This document shows positions 9,586 to 18,146 of a DNA stretch of 52,541 nt, piece after piece. The notes beneath the pieces were generated by a model. The model worked only from the letters and a program-made list of their open reading frames with translations. It searched no databases and was not told where the DNA came from. The stretch comes from DASWHF01 sp036393295 (GTDB lineage Bacteria > Pseudomonadota > Gammaproteobacteria > Acidiferrobacterales > UBA6901): assembly GCA_036393295.1 (NCBI GenBank), contig DASWHF010000157.1:1-52541 (forward strand), in the 5' to 3' direction. Within the stretch, counting starts at the first letter, position 1, and each line of letters begins with the position of its first letter. The position numbers and the translations under genes were made by a program.

Positions 9586-9996
9586 ATGCGCCGCGCCGCG
9601 ATCAAGGGTTTCACGCTGATCGAGCTGGTGCTGGTGATCGTCGTCGTCAGCGTCGGCATGCTGACGCTGCTCGGGCTGTACGGCCAGGTGGCCGGCAAGC
9701 TCGGCACCAACGAGGACATCCAGATCGCCACCCAGCTCGCCCAGGAGTGCAGTGAGCATATCCTGGCGACGCGCCGCAACCTCGGCTTCACCGCCCCGAC
9801 CCTGACCAATGCCATCTGCAACGGCCTGCCGGCGGTGCCGGCCGGCTTCACGCGCGGTGTCACGATCGGCGCGAATTATGTCGGCGGCCTGGCCACCGCC
9901 TGCCCGAACGGCGCGACCTGCCGGGACGTCAGCGTGACGATCTCCCAGGGCCTGGCGACGCGCGCCCAGGTCGTGTTCCTGCTGGTGCAATACTGA
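9586..9996 (+). CDS. mshD: Minor pseudopilin MshD (GspI/PilV-like)
   Basis: 136 residues. Leader MRRAAIKG is followed by FTLIELVLVIVVVSVGMLTLLGLYGQVAG, the GspI-like pattern with Ser-Val-Gly-Met in the helix. Cys residues (QLAQECSEHIL, AICNG, ACPNGATC) fit minor pilins of this class. It starts one base after the mshC stop codon and ends one base before mshO, so the block is translated as a unit. Confidence 0.82.
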   Translation: MRRAAIKGFTLIELVLVIVVVSVGMLTLLGLYGQVAGKLGTNEDIQIATQLAQECSEHILATRRNLGFTAPTLTNAICNGLPAVPAGFTRGVTIGANYVGGLATACPNGATCRDVSVTISQGLATRAQVVFLLVQY

Positions 9997-9997
9997 C

Positions 9998-10513
9998 ATG
10001 CGCGCGCGGGCGACGAGCAGCCGGGGATTCAGCCTGATCGAGATGGTCGCGGCCATCGTCGTGCTGGGCATCCTGGTGGCGGCGGCCGCGCCGATGCTGG
10101 TCAACGGCCTGCGCGCCTACGACGCGACCAGCGCCAGCCTCGTCACCCTCGGCAAGCTGCGCTACGCCACCGAGCGGCTGGCGCGCGAGCTGCGCGAGGT
10201 CGACCACACCGGCGCGAACTACAGCCTCAACATGAGCCTGATCAACCCGCAGTTCACCAAGGCCGACGGCGTGACGGTGACGGTGAACCAGGCCCTGCCG
10301 AACGTGACCCTGGCCTACAGCGCGCCGCCGGTGGCGCCGGCGCCGCTGCTGGTCGACCAGGTGAGCGCCTTGGGCTTCGCGTACTTCGATCAGGACAACA
10401 ACGCGACGGCCAGCAACGTGAACGTGCGCTATGTGCAGATCACGCTGTCGCTCGTCCAGGGCGCCGGCACCTATACGCAGCGCACGCGCGTCGCCTTGAG
10501 GAACAAGCCATGA
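9998..10513 (+). CDS. mshO: Minor pseudopilin MshO (GspJ-like)
   Basis: 171 residues. The cut site G/FSLIEMVAAIVVLGILVAAAAPMLVNGLRAY is near residue 10, followed by a GspJ-like body (LRYATERLARELREVDHTGAN). Its last bases overlap the next ATG by four (ATGA). Position and type match MshO. Confidence 0.82.
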   Translation: MRARATSSRGFSLIEMVAAIVVLGILVAAAAPMLVNGLRAYDATSASLVTLGKLRYATERLARELREVDHTGANYSLNMSLINPQFTKADGVTVTVNQALPNVTLAYSAPPVAPAPLLVDQVSALGFAYFDQDNNATASNVNVRYVQITLSLVQGAGTYTQRTRVALRNKP

Positions 10514-11484
10514 TGCCAAGTCCGCGTCGCGATCGCCGTGCCGGCGGCCGCCAGGCCGGAATGTCGACGGTCATCGTCGTCGTCGTGCTGCTGCTGATCG
10601 TGCTGGCCGGCCTGTTGGCGGCGCTGCGCCGCTCGGGCGCCGATTTCATCGACACCGCGCTCAACAACGACGCGGTCGAGGCGCTGTTCCTGGCCGAGAG
10701 CGGCGTGGCGCGCGCCGGCGCGCGGCTCGGCGGCGTCGGTTGCGCGGGACTGGCGCCTGACGGGCCGGTGAACCTGGGCCGCGGCAGCTTCACCCTGGTC
10801 GCGGCCGCGACCGTGGGCGGCGAATGCCGGGTGCGGGTGGCGGGGCGCGTCGGCAGCGTCACGCGCACCATCGAGGCGGATTTCACCAGCGGGTTCGCCG
10901 AGCATTTTCCGACCCCGCCACCGCCGCTGATCCCGCCGCCGACGCCGACTGGCTGGACGGCGACGGAATCCAATGGCGCTGGATTCGGAGGCTGGGACAA
11001 CGTGATCTACGGTAATGCGCCCGGATCGACCCCGTTGACCGGGAGCGTCTATGTCACCAGCGACCCTAACGGCGACAACGACCGCTATCGTTATCGCATC
11101 GAGCGCTCGCTCGGTGCCGGGTCCTTCGTCGCCGCCGCCGGCATGCCGATCGCGCTTGATTTCCTCTGGCGCAAGACCAACGACAACCCGGCCGGAACGC
11201 GTCCGCACTTGATTCAAATCAGCGTGCGCAGCAGCAGCGGAGGCCCGACGCAAGTGTTGTGGTCGAACGATACGCGAGTCACCGCTCCGTGGACGCAAGT
11301 CAGCATAGCGCCCCTTCCGGTCGGCGGACTGGTCGGCCGTACGGTCGATACCCTCGAAATCTTCTTCGACCTGCGCGAGAACAACGTGGGTCCCAACCCG
11401 GACTACCAGGTCGAGGCCGGCGTGGATTTCATCACCTTCGGCGGCAGCACCGCGATCCGGGACTGGCATGAAGTCGTCAACTGA
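10510..11484 (+). CDS. mshP: MshP-like pilus protein with long beta-rich C-terminal extension
   Basis: 324 residues, about twice the usual MshP length. The N-terminus has a PilX/MshP-type helix (AGMSTVIVVVVLLLIVLAGLLAAL) without a classic Gly/Phe cut site, then NDAVEALFLAESGVARAGARLG, the family signature. After a Pro-rich linker (PTPPPPLIPPPTPT, near residues 136-149) comes an extension ending in beta-like segments (VDTLEIFFDLRENN, YQVEAGVDFITF) that resembles carbohydrate-binding or jelly-roll domains. It overlaps its paralogue at 11468. It could be a pilus-tip adhesin; that is inference. Confidence 0.72.
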   Translation: MMPSPRRDRRAGGRQAGMSTVIVVVVLLLIVLAGLLAALRRSGADFIDTALNNDAVEALFLAESGVARAGARLGGVGCAGLAPDGPVNLGRGSFTLVAAATVGGECRVRVAGRVGSVTRTIEADFTSGFAEHFPTPPPPLIPPPTPTGWTATESNGAGFGGWDNVIYGNAPGSTPLTGSVYVTSDPNGDNDRYRYRIERSLGAGSFVAAAGMPIALDFLWRKTNDNPAGTRPHLIQISVRSSSGGPTQVLWSNDTRVTAPWTQVSIAPLPVGGLVGRTVDTLEIFFDLRENNVGPNPDYQVEAGVDFITFGGSTAIRDWHEVVN

Positions 11485-12466
11485 CCGGCGCGCGCCCACT
11501 CCGCTGCGCCATCAACGCGGCATCGCCACCGTCCTGGTGGCGATCGTCCTGCTCCTGCTGGTTTCAACCGGTCTGCTGACCGCTTTGAGCCTGTCGGGAT
11601 CGAGCATCGTCGGCGCCGCGGTCCAGAACGACGCCATCGAGGCGCTGTTCCTGGCCGAGAGCGCCGTCGAGCGCGCAGCCCGACGGTATGCCAACGGTAC
11701 CGCCTGCGACGCGTCGTTGGCCGAGACCGTCGGTAACCCGTTCGGCGGCGGCGCGACGACCTCCTTCGCCGTCCTCGCGACCCCGGTGCCCGCCGTGGTA
11801 TTCGGCGACTGCCGCCTGCGCGCGCGCGGCGTGCTCGGCAACGCGGTGCGCACCGTCGAAGTCGATCTGCGGCCGGGCGGCGTGCCGCTGTTCAGCGAGC
11901 ACTTCAACGGGATCGCCGGCTGGACGCAGGTGCTGAGCTCGGCGCAGGGCACCAGCGATTACCATAGCGCTGCGAATTGTCCGATCGGCGTCTGCAGCAA
12001 TACCGTCTCCGGCACCGGCGCGCTGCGCGCCCAGACCACCCCGGCGGGGAACAATCAGCGTCTCACGGGTTACCGATGGTTCACGTTGCCGACACCCATC
12101 ACGACCGGCAGCGGCCTCACCGTCAATACCTTTCTGGGCTATGTGAAACATTCGGCCAATGGCAATCCGCGCGATGCCGAGCTACGGGTGCTGCTGGAAG
12201 AGGCGGGCGGGGCGACGATCGCGGTCTGGAGCGACCCGTCGCCGGGTGTGGCACCCGCCTGCGGCTCGACCGCGCCGCCGCTTGCCAGTTGCTGGCAGGG
12301 CGGTACCCAGACGGTGGCCTTGCCGGCGTCGCGGACTTATACCCGCATCCGGCTCTACTTCGATCTCAACGAACGCGGCGCCAACCAGGTGATGGCCTGG
12401 ATGGATGCCGTGGAGATTTCCGGTGCCGGCGGCAGCGTCTCCGTGGTGCGGTGGACGGAACCTTGA
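11468..12466 (+). CDS. Second MshP-like pilus protein with beta-rich C-terminal extension
   Basis: 332 residues, paralogue of the preceding gene and overlapping it by 17 bases. Shared features are the start of the hydrophobic helix (RGIATVLVAIVLLLLVSTGLLTAL), the signature QNDAIEALFLAESAVERAARR, and a C-terminal domain ending TRIRLYFDLNERGANQVMAWMDAVEIS, close to the first copy's end. The middle part (NGIAGWTQVLSS, GYRWFTLPTPI) is typical of beta-sandwich domains. It closes the pilin operon; no large MshQ follows. An adhesin-like role is inferred. Confidence 0.7.
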   Translation: MKSSTDRRAPTPLRHQRGIATVLVAIVLLLLVSTGLLTALSLSGSSIVGAAVQNDAIEALFLAESAVERAARRYANGTACDASLAETVGNPFGGGATTSFAVLATPVPAVVFGDCRLRARGVLGNAVRTVEVDLRPGGVPLFSEHFNGIAGWTQVLSSAQGTSDYHSAANCPIGVCSNTVSGTGALRAQTTPAGNNQRLTGYRWFTLPTPITTGSGLTVNTFLGYVKHSANGNPRDAELRVLLEEAGGATIAVWSDPSPGVAPACGSTAPPLASCWQGGTQTVALPASRTYTRIRLYFDLNERGANQVMAWMDAVEISGAGGSVSVVRWTEP

Positions 12467-12546
12467 GGGTTCGGCCAGGTTGCCGGGGTACCCGCAGCAC
12501 CCGGCGTGCGAGGCAAATTCGACTCGGCGGGATTCCCGAAAATTCA

Positions 12547-12586
12547 TTGACAACAGCAGGTTGCTTTGTGAATCTTCTGCTACTCT
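12547..12586 (+). promoter_or_regulatory. Candidate promoter ahead of mshI
   Basis: TTGACA at 12547-12552 is a perfect -35. Two weak -10 candidates follow: GAATCT at 12570-12575 (17-base spacer, preceded by TGT) and TACTCT at 12581-12586 (preceded by TGC, extended form). This lies in the 214-base gap between the pilin block and mshI, an AT-rich stretch in a GC-rich region, and would give mshI-N their own promoter. Confidence 0.45.
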
Positions 12587-12680
12587 TGAATAAAAACACC
12601 CTGCCGGTTGATTCCCGGGGCAGGTTAATCGAGCGGGTCGGACAGGTCCGGGGCCGGCCCGCGCGAGGAGAGCTCCCCTG

Positions 12681-13613
12681 TTGAGGTTCTGGAAAAAGGC
12701 ATCCAAGCCGAACGGGCTGACCGCCATCGGGCTCGGGTCCCAAGGGGTCAGCATGGTGCGCGTCGCCGCCGACGGCGCGCGGCCGCGTATCGTGGACTGG
12801 GACTTCCGCCCGGCGGAGGCCGGGCGGTCGGCGGCCCAGCTCGTCGCCGGCCTGGTCGGCGACCACCAGCTCAAGCAGGCGCGCTGCACCACGTTTCTCA
12901 ACGGCGGCGACTACCAGCTGCTGCTCACCGAGGCGCCGGACGTGCAGCCCGAGGAGCTGCGCGCCGCGGTGCGCTGGCGCATCAAGGACCTGATCGGCTT
13001 CCACATCAACGACGCCTCGCTCGACGTCTTCGACCTGCCGGGCGAGGCCGCGCCGGGACGCGCGCGCGAGATGTACGTGGTGGCGGCGCGCAACCCGGCC
13101 ATCCAGGAGCGCGTCGACCTGCTCGACGCCGCCGGCGTGGATCTGCAGGTCATCGACATCCCCGAGCTCGCCCAGCGCAACGTCGCGGCGCTGCTGCCCG
13201 AGGACGCCGAGGGCGTGGCGCTGCTGGCGCTCAAGGCCGCCTCCGGCATGCTGACGCTGACGCGTAACGGCGACCTGTATCTCAGCCGCTCGATCGGCGT
13301 CGGCGCCGACGGCCTGGCGCAGGAGGCCGAACGCCTCGCGGTCGTGGACCAGATCGTCCTGGAGATCCAGCGCTCGCTGGATTACTTCGAAAGCCACTTC
13401 CGCAGCGCGCCGATCCGCCACCTGGTGCTGGCGCCGATGACGGTCGAGGTGCCGGGGCTGCTCGATCATCTGCGCGGCAATCTCAATCTTCTGGTCTCGC
13501 CTCTCGATGTGAACACCCTGGTCGACGCGCAGCAGCCGCTGCCGGCGGAGTTCCAGGCGCGCTGCCTGACCACCATCGGCGCCGCGCTGCGCCGCGAGGC
13601 GAAGGCCTTATGA
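12681..13613 (+). CDS. mshI: MSHA biogenesis protein MshI (PilM-like)
   Basis: 310 residues from a TTG start with GAGGAG at 12665-12670. It resembles the actin-like PilM/MshI proteins that form the cytoplasmic ring of the alignment subcomplex: GLTAIGLGSQGVSMVRVA near the N-terminus, PEELRAAVRWRIKDLIGF in the middle, and VDQIVLEIQRSLDYFESHF. It overlaps the next gene by four bases (ATGA), beginning a tight MshI to MshL series. Confidence 0.87.
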   Translation: MRFWKKASKPNGLTAIGLGSQGVSMVRVAADGARPRIVDWDFRPAEAGRSAAQLVAGLVGDHQLKQARCTTFLNGGDYQLLLTEAPDVQPEELRAAVRWRIKDLIGFHINDASLDVFDLPGEAAPGRAREMYVVAARNPAIQERVDLLDAAGVDLQVIDIPELAQRNVAALLPEDAEGVALLALKAASGMLTLTRNGDLYLSRSIGVGADGLAQEAERLAVVDQIVLEIQRSLDYFESHFRSAPIRHLVLAPMTVEVPGLLDHLRGNLNLLVSPLDVNTLVDAQQPLPAEFQARCLTTIGAALRREAKAL

Positions 13614-14236
13614 GGCAGCAGGTCAACCTCTATCACCCGATCTTCCGCCGCCAGGAGAAGAAATTCTCGGCCCGGACGATGTTGCAGGCCGGCGTGGCGG
13701 TGCTGGCCGGCATTCTGCTGATGTATCTCTATGCCTGGTGGCAGGTCGGCGCCTTGCAGCGCCAGGCCGCCCAGGTCGACCGCGACCTGGCCGCCGCCAA
13801 CCAGCGCCTCGCGGCGTTCAGCGCGCGCGTCGCGAACCAGGAGGTCGACCCGCAGCGCCAGCGCGAGATCGATCGTCTCGAGCAGCGCATCGCGGCGCTC
13901 GAGCGCATCCGCGCGGTCGCCGGCCGCGACCTGTTCCACGGCGCCGCCGGTTACTCGGATTACTTCATCGCGCTCGCCCGCCAGCGCCTGCCGGACCTGT
14001 GGCTGACCGGCTTCACCATCGAGGGCGCCGGCGAGCAGCTCACCCTGGAAGGGCGCAGCCGGGTGCCGGAGCGCGTCCCCGAGTATCTGCAGAAACTGTC
14101 CGGCGAGAAGCTGCTGGCCGGCACCGAGTTCGAGGTCTTCCAGATGCTGCGACCGCTCGACGATCAGCGCAAGCAGCGCCTGCCCTATGTCGAATTCGTG
14201 CTCAAGTCCGGGGTACCGCGCGGGGCGCGGCCATGA
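13610..14236 (+). CDS. PilN-like alignment protein (MshI2 position)
   Basis: 208 residues. The opening RQQVNLYHPIFRR matches the QVNLY motif by which PilN binds PilM/MshI; a single membrane helix follows (residues 24-43), then a coiled coil (QRQAAQVDRDLAAANQRL to QRIAALERIRAV) and a small ferredoxin-like periplasmic domain. It bridges the cytoplasmic ring to periplasmic MshJ. It overlaps both neighbours by four bases. Confidence 0.83.
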   Translation: MRQQVNLYHPIFRRQEKKFSARTMLQAGVAVLAGILLMYLYAWWQVGALQRQAAQVDRDLAAANQRLAAFSARVANQEVDPQRQREIDRLEQRIAALERIRAVAGRDLFHGAAGYSDYFIALARQRLPDLWLTGFTIEGAGEQLTLEGRSRVPERVPEYLQKLSGEKLLAGTEFEVFQMLRPLDDQRKQRLPYVEFVLKSGVPRGARP

Positions 14237-14904
14237 AGCAGGATTTCCGTGCCCAACTGAAGATCCTCGTGGCGCGCATCGATGCGCTGTCGCTGCGCGA
14301 GCGGGCGATCATCTTTGCGACCTTGCTGGCGACGCTGTTCCTGATCGCCGACAACCTGGTCTTCCCCGGCCTGCGTGCCGAGCAGCAGCGCCTGAGCGGC
14401 GAGGTGCAGGCCAAGCTCGAGCAGATGCGTGCCATCAACGTGCGGCTCGAAGGCCTGGTGGCCGAGAACTCCGAGGATCCGGTCGCGGCCCATCAGCGGC
14501 GGGTCGCCGAGCTCAAGGCGCGGCTGGCCACCGTCGAAGGGCCCACCGCCGAGCTGGTGCGCGGCCTGGTAAGCCCGCAGGAGATGCCGCGCCTGGTCCA
14601 GCAGATGCTGGCGCGCAACCGTGCCTTGCAGGTGATCAAGGTCGAGAACCTGCCGGCCGAGCCCTTGAACGGCGCGCCGGCGGACGGCGGCGCGGCGGCC
14701 CAGGCGACGGTCTATCAGCACGGCATGCGCATCGAGGTCCGCGGCCAGTACCTGGACATGGTGCGCTACCTGCAGGCCCTGGAACGCCTGCCGGTGAAGG
14801 TGTTGTGGGGCCGGGTGCGGCTGGAGAGCGACGACTATCCCGCCTCGACGCTGAGCCTGCTGATCTATACCCTGAGCCTGGACAAGGCCTGGATCGGGGT
14901 CTAG
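14233..14904 (+). CDS. mshJ: MSHA biogenesis protein MshJ (PilO/GspM-like)
   Basis: 223 residues from the ATG at 14233, which overlaps the preceding stop. One membrane helix (RAIIFATLLATLFLIADNLVF, residues 24-44) is followed by a coiled coil (RAEQQRLSGEVQAKLEQM) and a C-terminal periplasmic domain with HGMRIEVRGQYLDMVRYLQALE, the standard PilO/MshJ core segment. It acts with the PilN-like protein in the periplasm. Confidence 0.87.
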   Translation: MKQDFRAQLKILVARIDALSLRERAIIFATLLATLFLIADNLVFPGLRAEQQRLSGEVQAKLEQMRAINVRLEGLVAENSEDPVAAHQRRVAELKARLATVEGPTAELVRGLVSPQEMPRLVQQMLARNRALQVIKVENLPAEPLNGAPADGGAAAQATVYQHGMRIEVRGQYLDMVRYLQALERLPVKVLWGRVRLESDDYPASTLSLLIYTLSLDKAWIGV

Positions 14905-14938
14905 GCCGGGCTGGCACGATAATTGAACATAGGTAGAT

Positions 14939-15280
14939 ATGCGAAATCCGACGCTCATGCTGCTCGTCTGTCTCGCCGCCCCGGCGCTGGCGAACGATCC
15001 GCTCGCCGGCCTCGGCGATCCGACCCGCCCGTTCGGCGGCGGCGCCGCGCCGGTGCGCAGCGCCGGCCCGGTGCTGCAGTCGACGATGGTTTCGGAGCAC
15101 GGCGCCAGCGCCGTGATCAGCGGACAGACGGTATCCGTCGGCGCGCGCGTGGCCGGCGGCGAGGTGGTCGCGATCCGGCCCTACGAGGTGGTGATACGCC
15201 GCGGCGGGCGGGACCAGACGCTGCGCATGGTGCCCAGGCTCTCCAAGGAGCGGGGAACAACCGAGGTGGTGGTCGAATGA
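14939..15280 (+). CDS. mshK: MSHA biogenesis protein MshK (PilP/GspC-like)
   Basis: 113 residues with a signal peptide (LMLLVCLAAPALA) and the motif LGDPTRPF typical of MshK. The body (STMVSEHGASAVISGQTVSVG...YEVVIRRGGRDQTLRM) looks like the small HR domain that contacts the secretin. It overlaps mshL by four bases, consistent with a secretin partner in the periplasm. Confidence 0.82.
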   Translation: MRNPTLMLLVCLAAPALANDPLAGLGDPTRPFGGGAAPVRSAGPVLQSTMVSEHGASAVISGQTVSVGARVAGGEVVAIRPYEVVIRRGGRDQTLRMVPRLSKERGTTEVVVE

Positions 15281-17010
15281 ACACACACGCTGATCGGCAT
15301 CCGTCACGCGCGGGCTTATGCCTGCTGGCGGGGCTGCTCGTGGCCGGCTGCCAGGCCAATCCCTATGTCTGGGACAAGTCGGTGGGCAAGAGCATCGACC
15401 GCGAGCTGGCCAAGGACGCCAAGGCCGCCCAGGCCGCGGCCGCGCCGCCGCCCGAGATCGCCCAGGCGTTGCTGCCGCCGATCGAGATCCGGCTCCCGGA
15501 GGGCGGCACCGCGCCGCTCGACGCGCGCTTCGAGCTGTCGGTGAGCAACGCCCCGGCGCGCCAGGTGTTCATGGGCCTGGTCGAGAACACGCCCTACAGC
15601 ATGGTCGTGCATCCCGAGGTCGGGGGCACGGTCACGCTGCACCTGAAGGACGTCACGGTCGCCGAGGCGATGGAGGCGATCCGCCAGGTCTACGGTTACG
15701 AATACCGGCGCGACGGCAACCGCTTCTTCGTGCTCGGGCGCGGCATGCAGACGCGCATCTTCCCGGTCAACTATCTCAACTTCAACCGCAAGGGCAAGTC
15801 CGACACGCGCGTGACCTCGGGCGAGCTCACCCAGGCCGGCAACACCGGCGCTACCGGCGCCGCGTCGGGCAGCGGCCAGTCCGGTGGTGCCCAGGGCGCC
15901 TCGCGACTGTCGAGCATCCAGGTCGAGACCAGTTCGCAGGCGGATTTCTGGCGCGACCTGGGCGAGTCGCTGGCGGCGCTCATCGGCACCGGCAACGGCC
16001 GCCAGGTGGTGGTCAATCCGCAGAGCGGCGTGGCCATCGTGCGCGCCCTGCCCGACGAGCTGCGCGTGGTCGAGGACTTCCTCGGACTGACCCATGCGAC
16101 CATCAACCGCCAGGTGATCCTCGAGGCCAAGATCATCAGTGTCGAGCTCAATGACAGCTTCCAGACCGGCATCAACTGGGCGGCGCTGCAGGGCTCGTCG
16201 GTGATCGGCATGGCCGGCGGCGGCACGGCGATCAGCCAGGGTAACGCGCTGGTGTCCAACCTGAGCCCGACCGGCACGCCGCCCGGCAACTACACCGGCA
16301 TTCTCGATCCGGGCAACCACAGCCCCATCAGCGGCACGGCCACCTCGGCCTTCGGCGGCGTGTTCAGCGTCGCCAGCAAGTCGACCGACTTCGCCTCCTT
16401 CATCGAGCTGCTCAAAGGCCAGGGCAACGTGCGGGTGCTGTCGAGCCCGCGGGTCTCGACCATCAACAACCAGAAGGCGGTCATCAAGATCGGCGGCGAC
16501 GAATTCTTCATCACCGGCGTCACCAGCAACGTCACCACCTCGGGCCTGAGCACCACGCCCTCGACCGAGGTGCTGCTCACGCCGTTCTTCTCCGGCATCG
16601 CCCTGGACGTGACGCCGCAGATCGACCAGCACAGCAACCTGATCCTGCATATCCACCCGGCGGTCAGCGAGGTGACCCAGCGCGACAAGTCCTTCCTGCT
16701 CGACGGCCGCCAGTCCAGCCTGCCGCTCGCGGTCAGCAGCATCCAGGAGTCGGACAACGTGGTGCGCGCGGCCAGCGGCCAGATCATCGTCATCGGCGGC
16801 CTCATGAAGGAGGCCAGCAGCGACGAGGACGCCGGCATCCCGCTGCTCGGCGATCTGCCGATCATCGGCAACCTGTTCAAGCACCGGCGCGTGACGCGCG
16901 TCAAGAACGAGCTCGTGATACTCTTGAAGCCGACGCTCGTGGATTCCGCCCAGGTGTGGGGCGCGTCCATCGAGGAATCCCAGGAGCGCATGAACAAGCT
17001 CAAGCGCTAG
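15277..17010 (+). CDS. mshL: MSHA outer-membrane secretin MshL
   Basis: 577 residues. A lipoprotein signal (LLAGLLVAGC) predicts lipid attachment at the Cys. N0/N1-type domains follow (FMGLVENTPYSMVVHPEVGG, then VTVAEAMEAIRQVYGYEYRR), a low-complexity Gly/Ser linker near residues 185-210, and the secretin domain with NVRVLSSPRVSTINNQKAVI and the terminal RVKNELVILLKPTLVD. SGQIIVIGGLMKEASSDEDAGIP is the family signature. It forms the pore through which the pilus leaves. Confidence 0.93.
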   Translation: MNTHADRHPSRAGLCLLAGLLVAGCQANPYVWDKSVGKSIDRELAKDAKAAQAAAAPPPEIAQALLPPIEIRLPEGGTAPLDARFELSVSNAPARQVFMGLVENTPYSMVVHPEVGGTVTLHLKDVTVAEAMEAIRQVYGYEYRRDGNRFFVLGRGMQTRIFPVNYLNFNRKGKSDTRVTSGELTQAGNTGATGAASGSGQSGGAQGASRLSSIQVETSSQADFWRDLGESLAALIGTGNGRQVVVNPQSGVAIVRALPDELRVVEDFLGLTHATINRQVILEAKIISVELNDSFQTGINWAALQGSSVIGMAGGGTAISQGNALVSNLSPTGTPPGNYTGILDPGNHSPISGTATSAFGGVFSVASKSTDFASFIELLKGQGNVRVLSSPRVSTINNQKAVIKIGGDEFFITGVTSNVTTSGLSTTPSTEVLLTPFFSGIALDVTPQIDQHSNLILHIHPAVSEVTQRDKSFLLDGRQSSLPLAVSSIQESDNVVRAASGQIIVIGGLMKEASSDEDAGIPLLGDLPIIGNLFKHRRVTRVKNELVILLKPTLVDSAQVWGASIEESQERMNKLKR

Positions 17011-17025
17011 GCAAGTTTTGAGTGT

Positions 17026-17118
17026 TCCCTCTCCCCCGCATCCGCGGGGGAGAGGGCTAGGGTGAGGGGGTCGTGCTGCTTCGGCCCTCACCCTGTCCCT
17101 CTCCCGGAGGGAGAGGGG
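17026..17118 (+). repeat. GGGAGAGGG/CCCTCTCCC hairpin repeat (family B, copy 1)
   Basis: Two hairpins, 17027-17056 (CCCTCTCCCCCGC / GCGGGGGAGAGGG) and 17096-17117, joined by GGTGAGGGGGTC and CCCTCACCC segments that also pair. The same composite occurs at 30836-30932. It sits between mshL and mshM. Confidence 0.88.
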
Positions 17119-17228
17119 ACCCATCGTGATGGGTTCGAGCCGTATCGAGGTTCCAATATGCAGGACAGTCTCGCCAGGCATGACAGACGGACCTCCGGCG
17201 CGCCGGCGCGCCGGGCGGGAGGTGGCTG

Positions 17229-18146
17229 ATGTACACCGAGCACTACGGTCTCGCGCAGCTGCCGTTCACGATCTCCCCCGACACCCATTTCCTCTACGCG
17301 CACCCGAGCTACCTCGACGCGCTCAACACCCTGGTCGTGGCGGTGCGCAGCGGCGAGGGCTTCATCAAGGTGGTCGGCGAGGTCGGCACCGGCAAGACCC
17401 TGCTGTGCCGCAAGCTGCTGAACGTGCTGGAGGGCGAGGGCTATGTCACCGCCTACGTCCCCAATCCCTATCTCGAGCCCATGACCCTGCTGCTGGCGGT
17501 CGCCGACGAGCTCGGCGTGGCCTACGAGGCGAACTGCAACCAGCACCAGCTGCTCAAGCTGTTGACCGGATTTCTGATCGAGGCGCACCGCGAGCACAAG
17601 CACGTGGTGCTGTGCCTGGACGAGGCCCAGGCGATGCCGGTCGAGACGCTCGAGACGCTGCGCCTGCTCAGCAACCTCGAAACCGAGCAGAGCAAGCTGC
17701 TGCAGGTCGTGCTGTTCGGCCAGCCGGAGCTGGACGTCAAGCTCGACGATCCGGCGATCCGCCAGCTCAAGCAGCGCATCGCCTTCTCCTGCAACTTGAA
17801 GCCGATCAGCAACGACGACGTCGAGCGCTACGTCGCCTTCCGCCTGGAGGTCGCCGGCTACCACGGCCCGCGGCTGTTCGCGCGCGAGGCGGTGCGGCTG
17901 CTGCACCGCGCCAGCCGCGGCGTGCCGCGGCTCATCAACATCCTCGCGCACAAGGCGATGATGGCCGGCTACGGCGAGGGCGCGCGCTACATCACCGACC
18001 GCTACGTGAAGCTCGCGATCGCCGATACCGAATCGACCCGCGCGCGCCTGAAGCTGCGCCGCGCGCGGCTGCTCAAGCTCGCCGGCGCGGCGGTCGCGGC
18101 CACCATGCTGTCGGCCGGCGCCCTGGTCTGGGGACACTGGCTGTGA
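17229..18146 (+). CDS. mshM: MSHA biogenesis ATPase MshM (ExeA/AAA family)
   Basis: 305 residues. It starts with the ExeA-type N-terminus MYTEHYGLAQLPFTISPDTHFLY, then Walker A GEVGTGKTLLCR near residue 50, Walker B HVVLCLDEAQAMPVETLE, and sensor segment QVVLFGQPELDVKLD. A C-terminal membrane helix (LAGAAVAATMLSAGALVWGHW) anchors it. ExeA relatives help insert the secretin through peptidoglycan. It overlaps mshN by four bases (GTGA). Confidence 0.9.
   Translation: MYTEHYGLAQLPFTISPDTHFLYAHPSYLDALNTLVVAVRSGEGFIKVVGEVGTGKTLLCRKLLNVLEGEGYVTAYVPNPYLEPMTLLLAVADELGVAYEANCNQHQLLKLLTGFLIEAHREHKHVVLCLDEAQAMPVETLETLRLLSNLETEQSKLLQVVLFGQPELDVKLDDPAIRQLKQRIAFSCNLKPISNDDVERYVAFRLEVAGYHGPRLFAREAVRLLHRASRGVPRLINILAHKAMMAGYGEGARYITDRYVKLAIADTESTRARLKLRRARLLKLAGAAVAATMLSAGALVWGHWL

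Noticed and set aside
15316..17181. 621-codon open frame antisense to mshL
   Set aside because: Long antisense frames are expected in this GC-rich DNA; the protein is His/Arg/Ala-rich without motifs, while mshL on the other strand is unmistakable.
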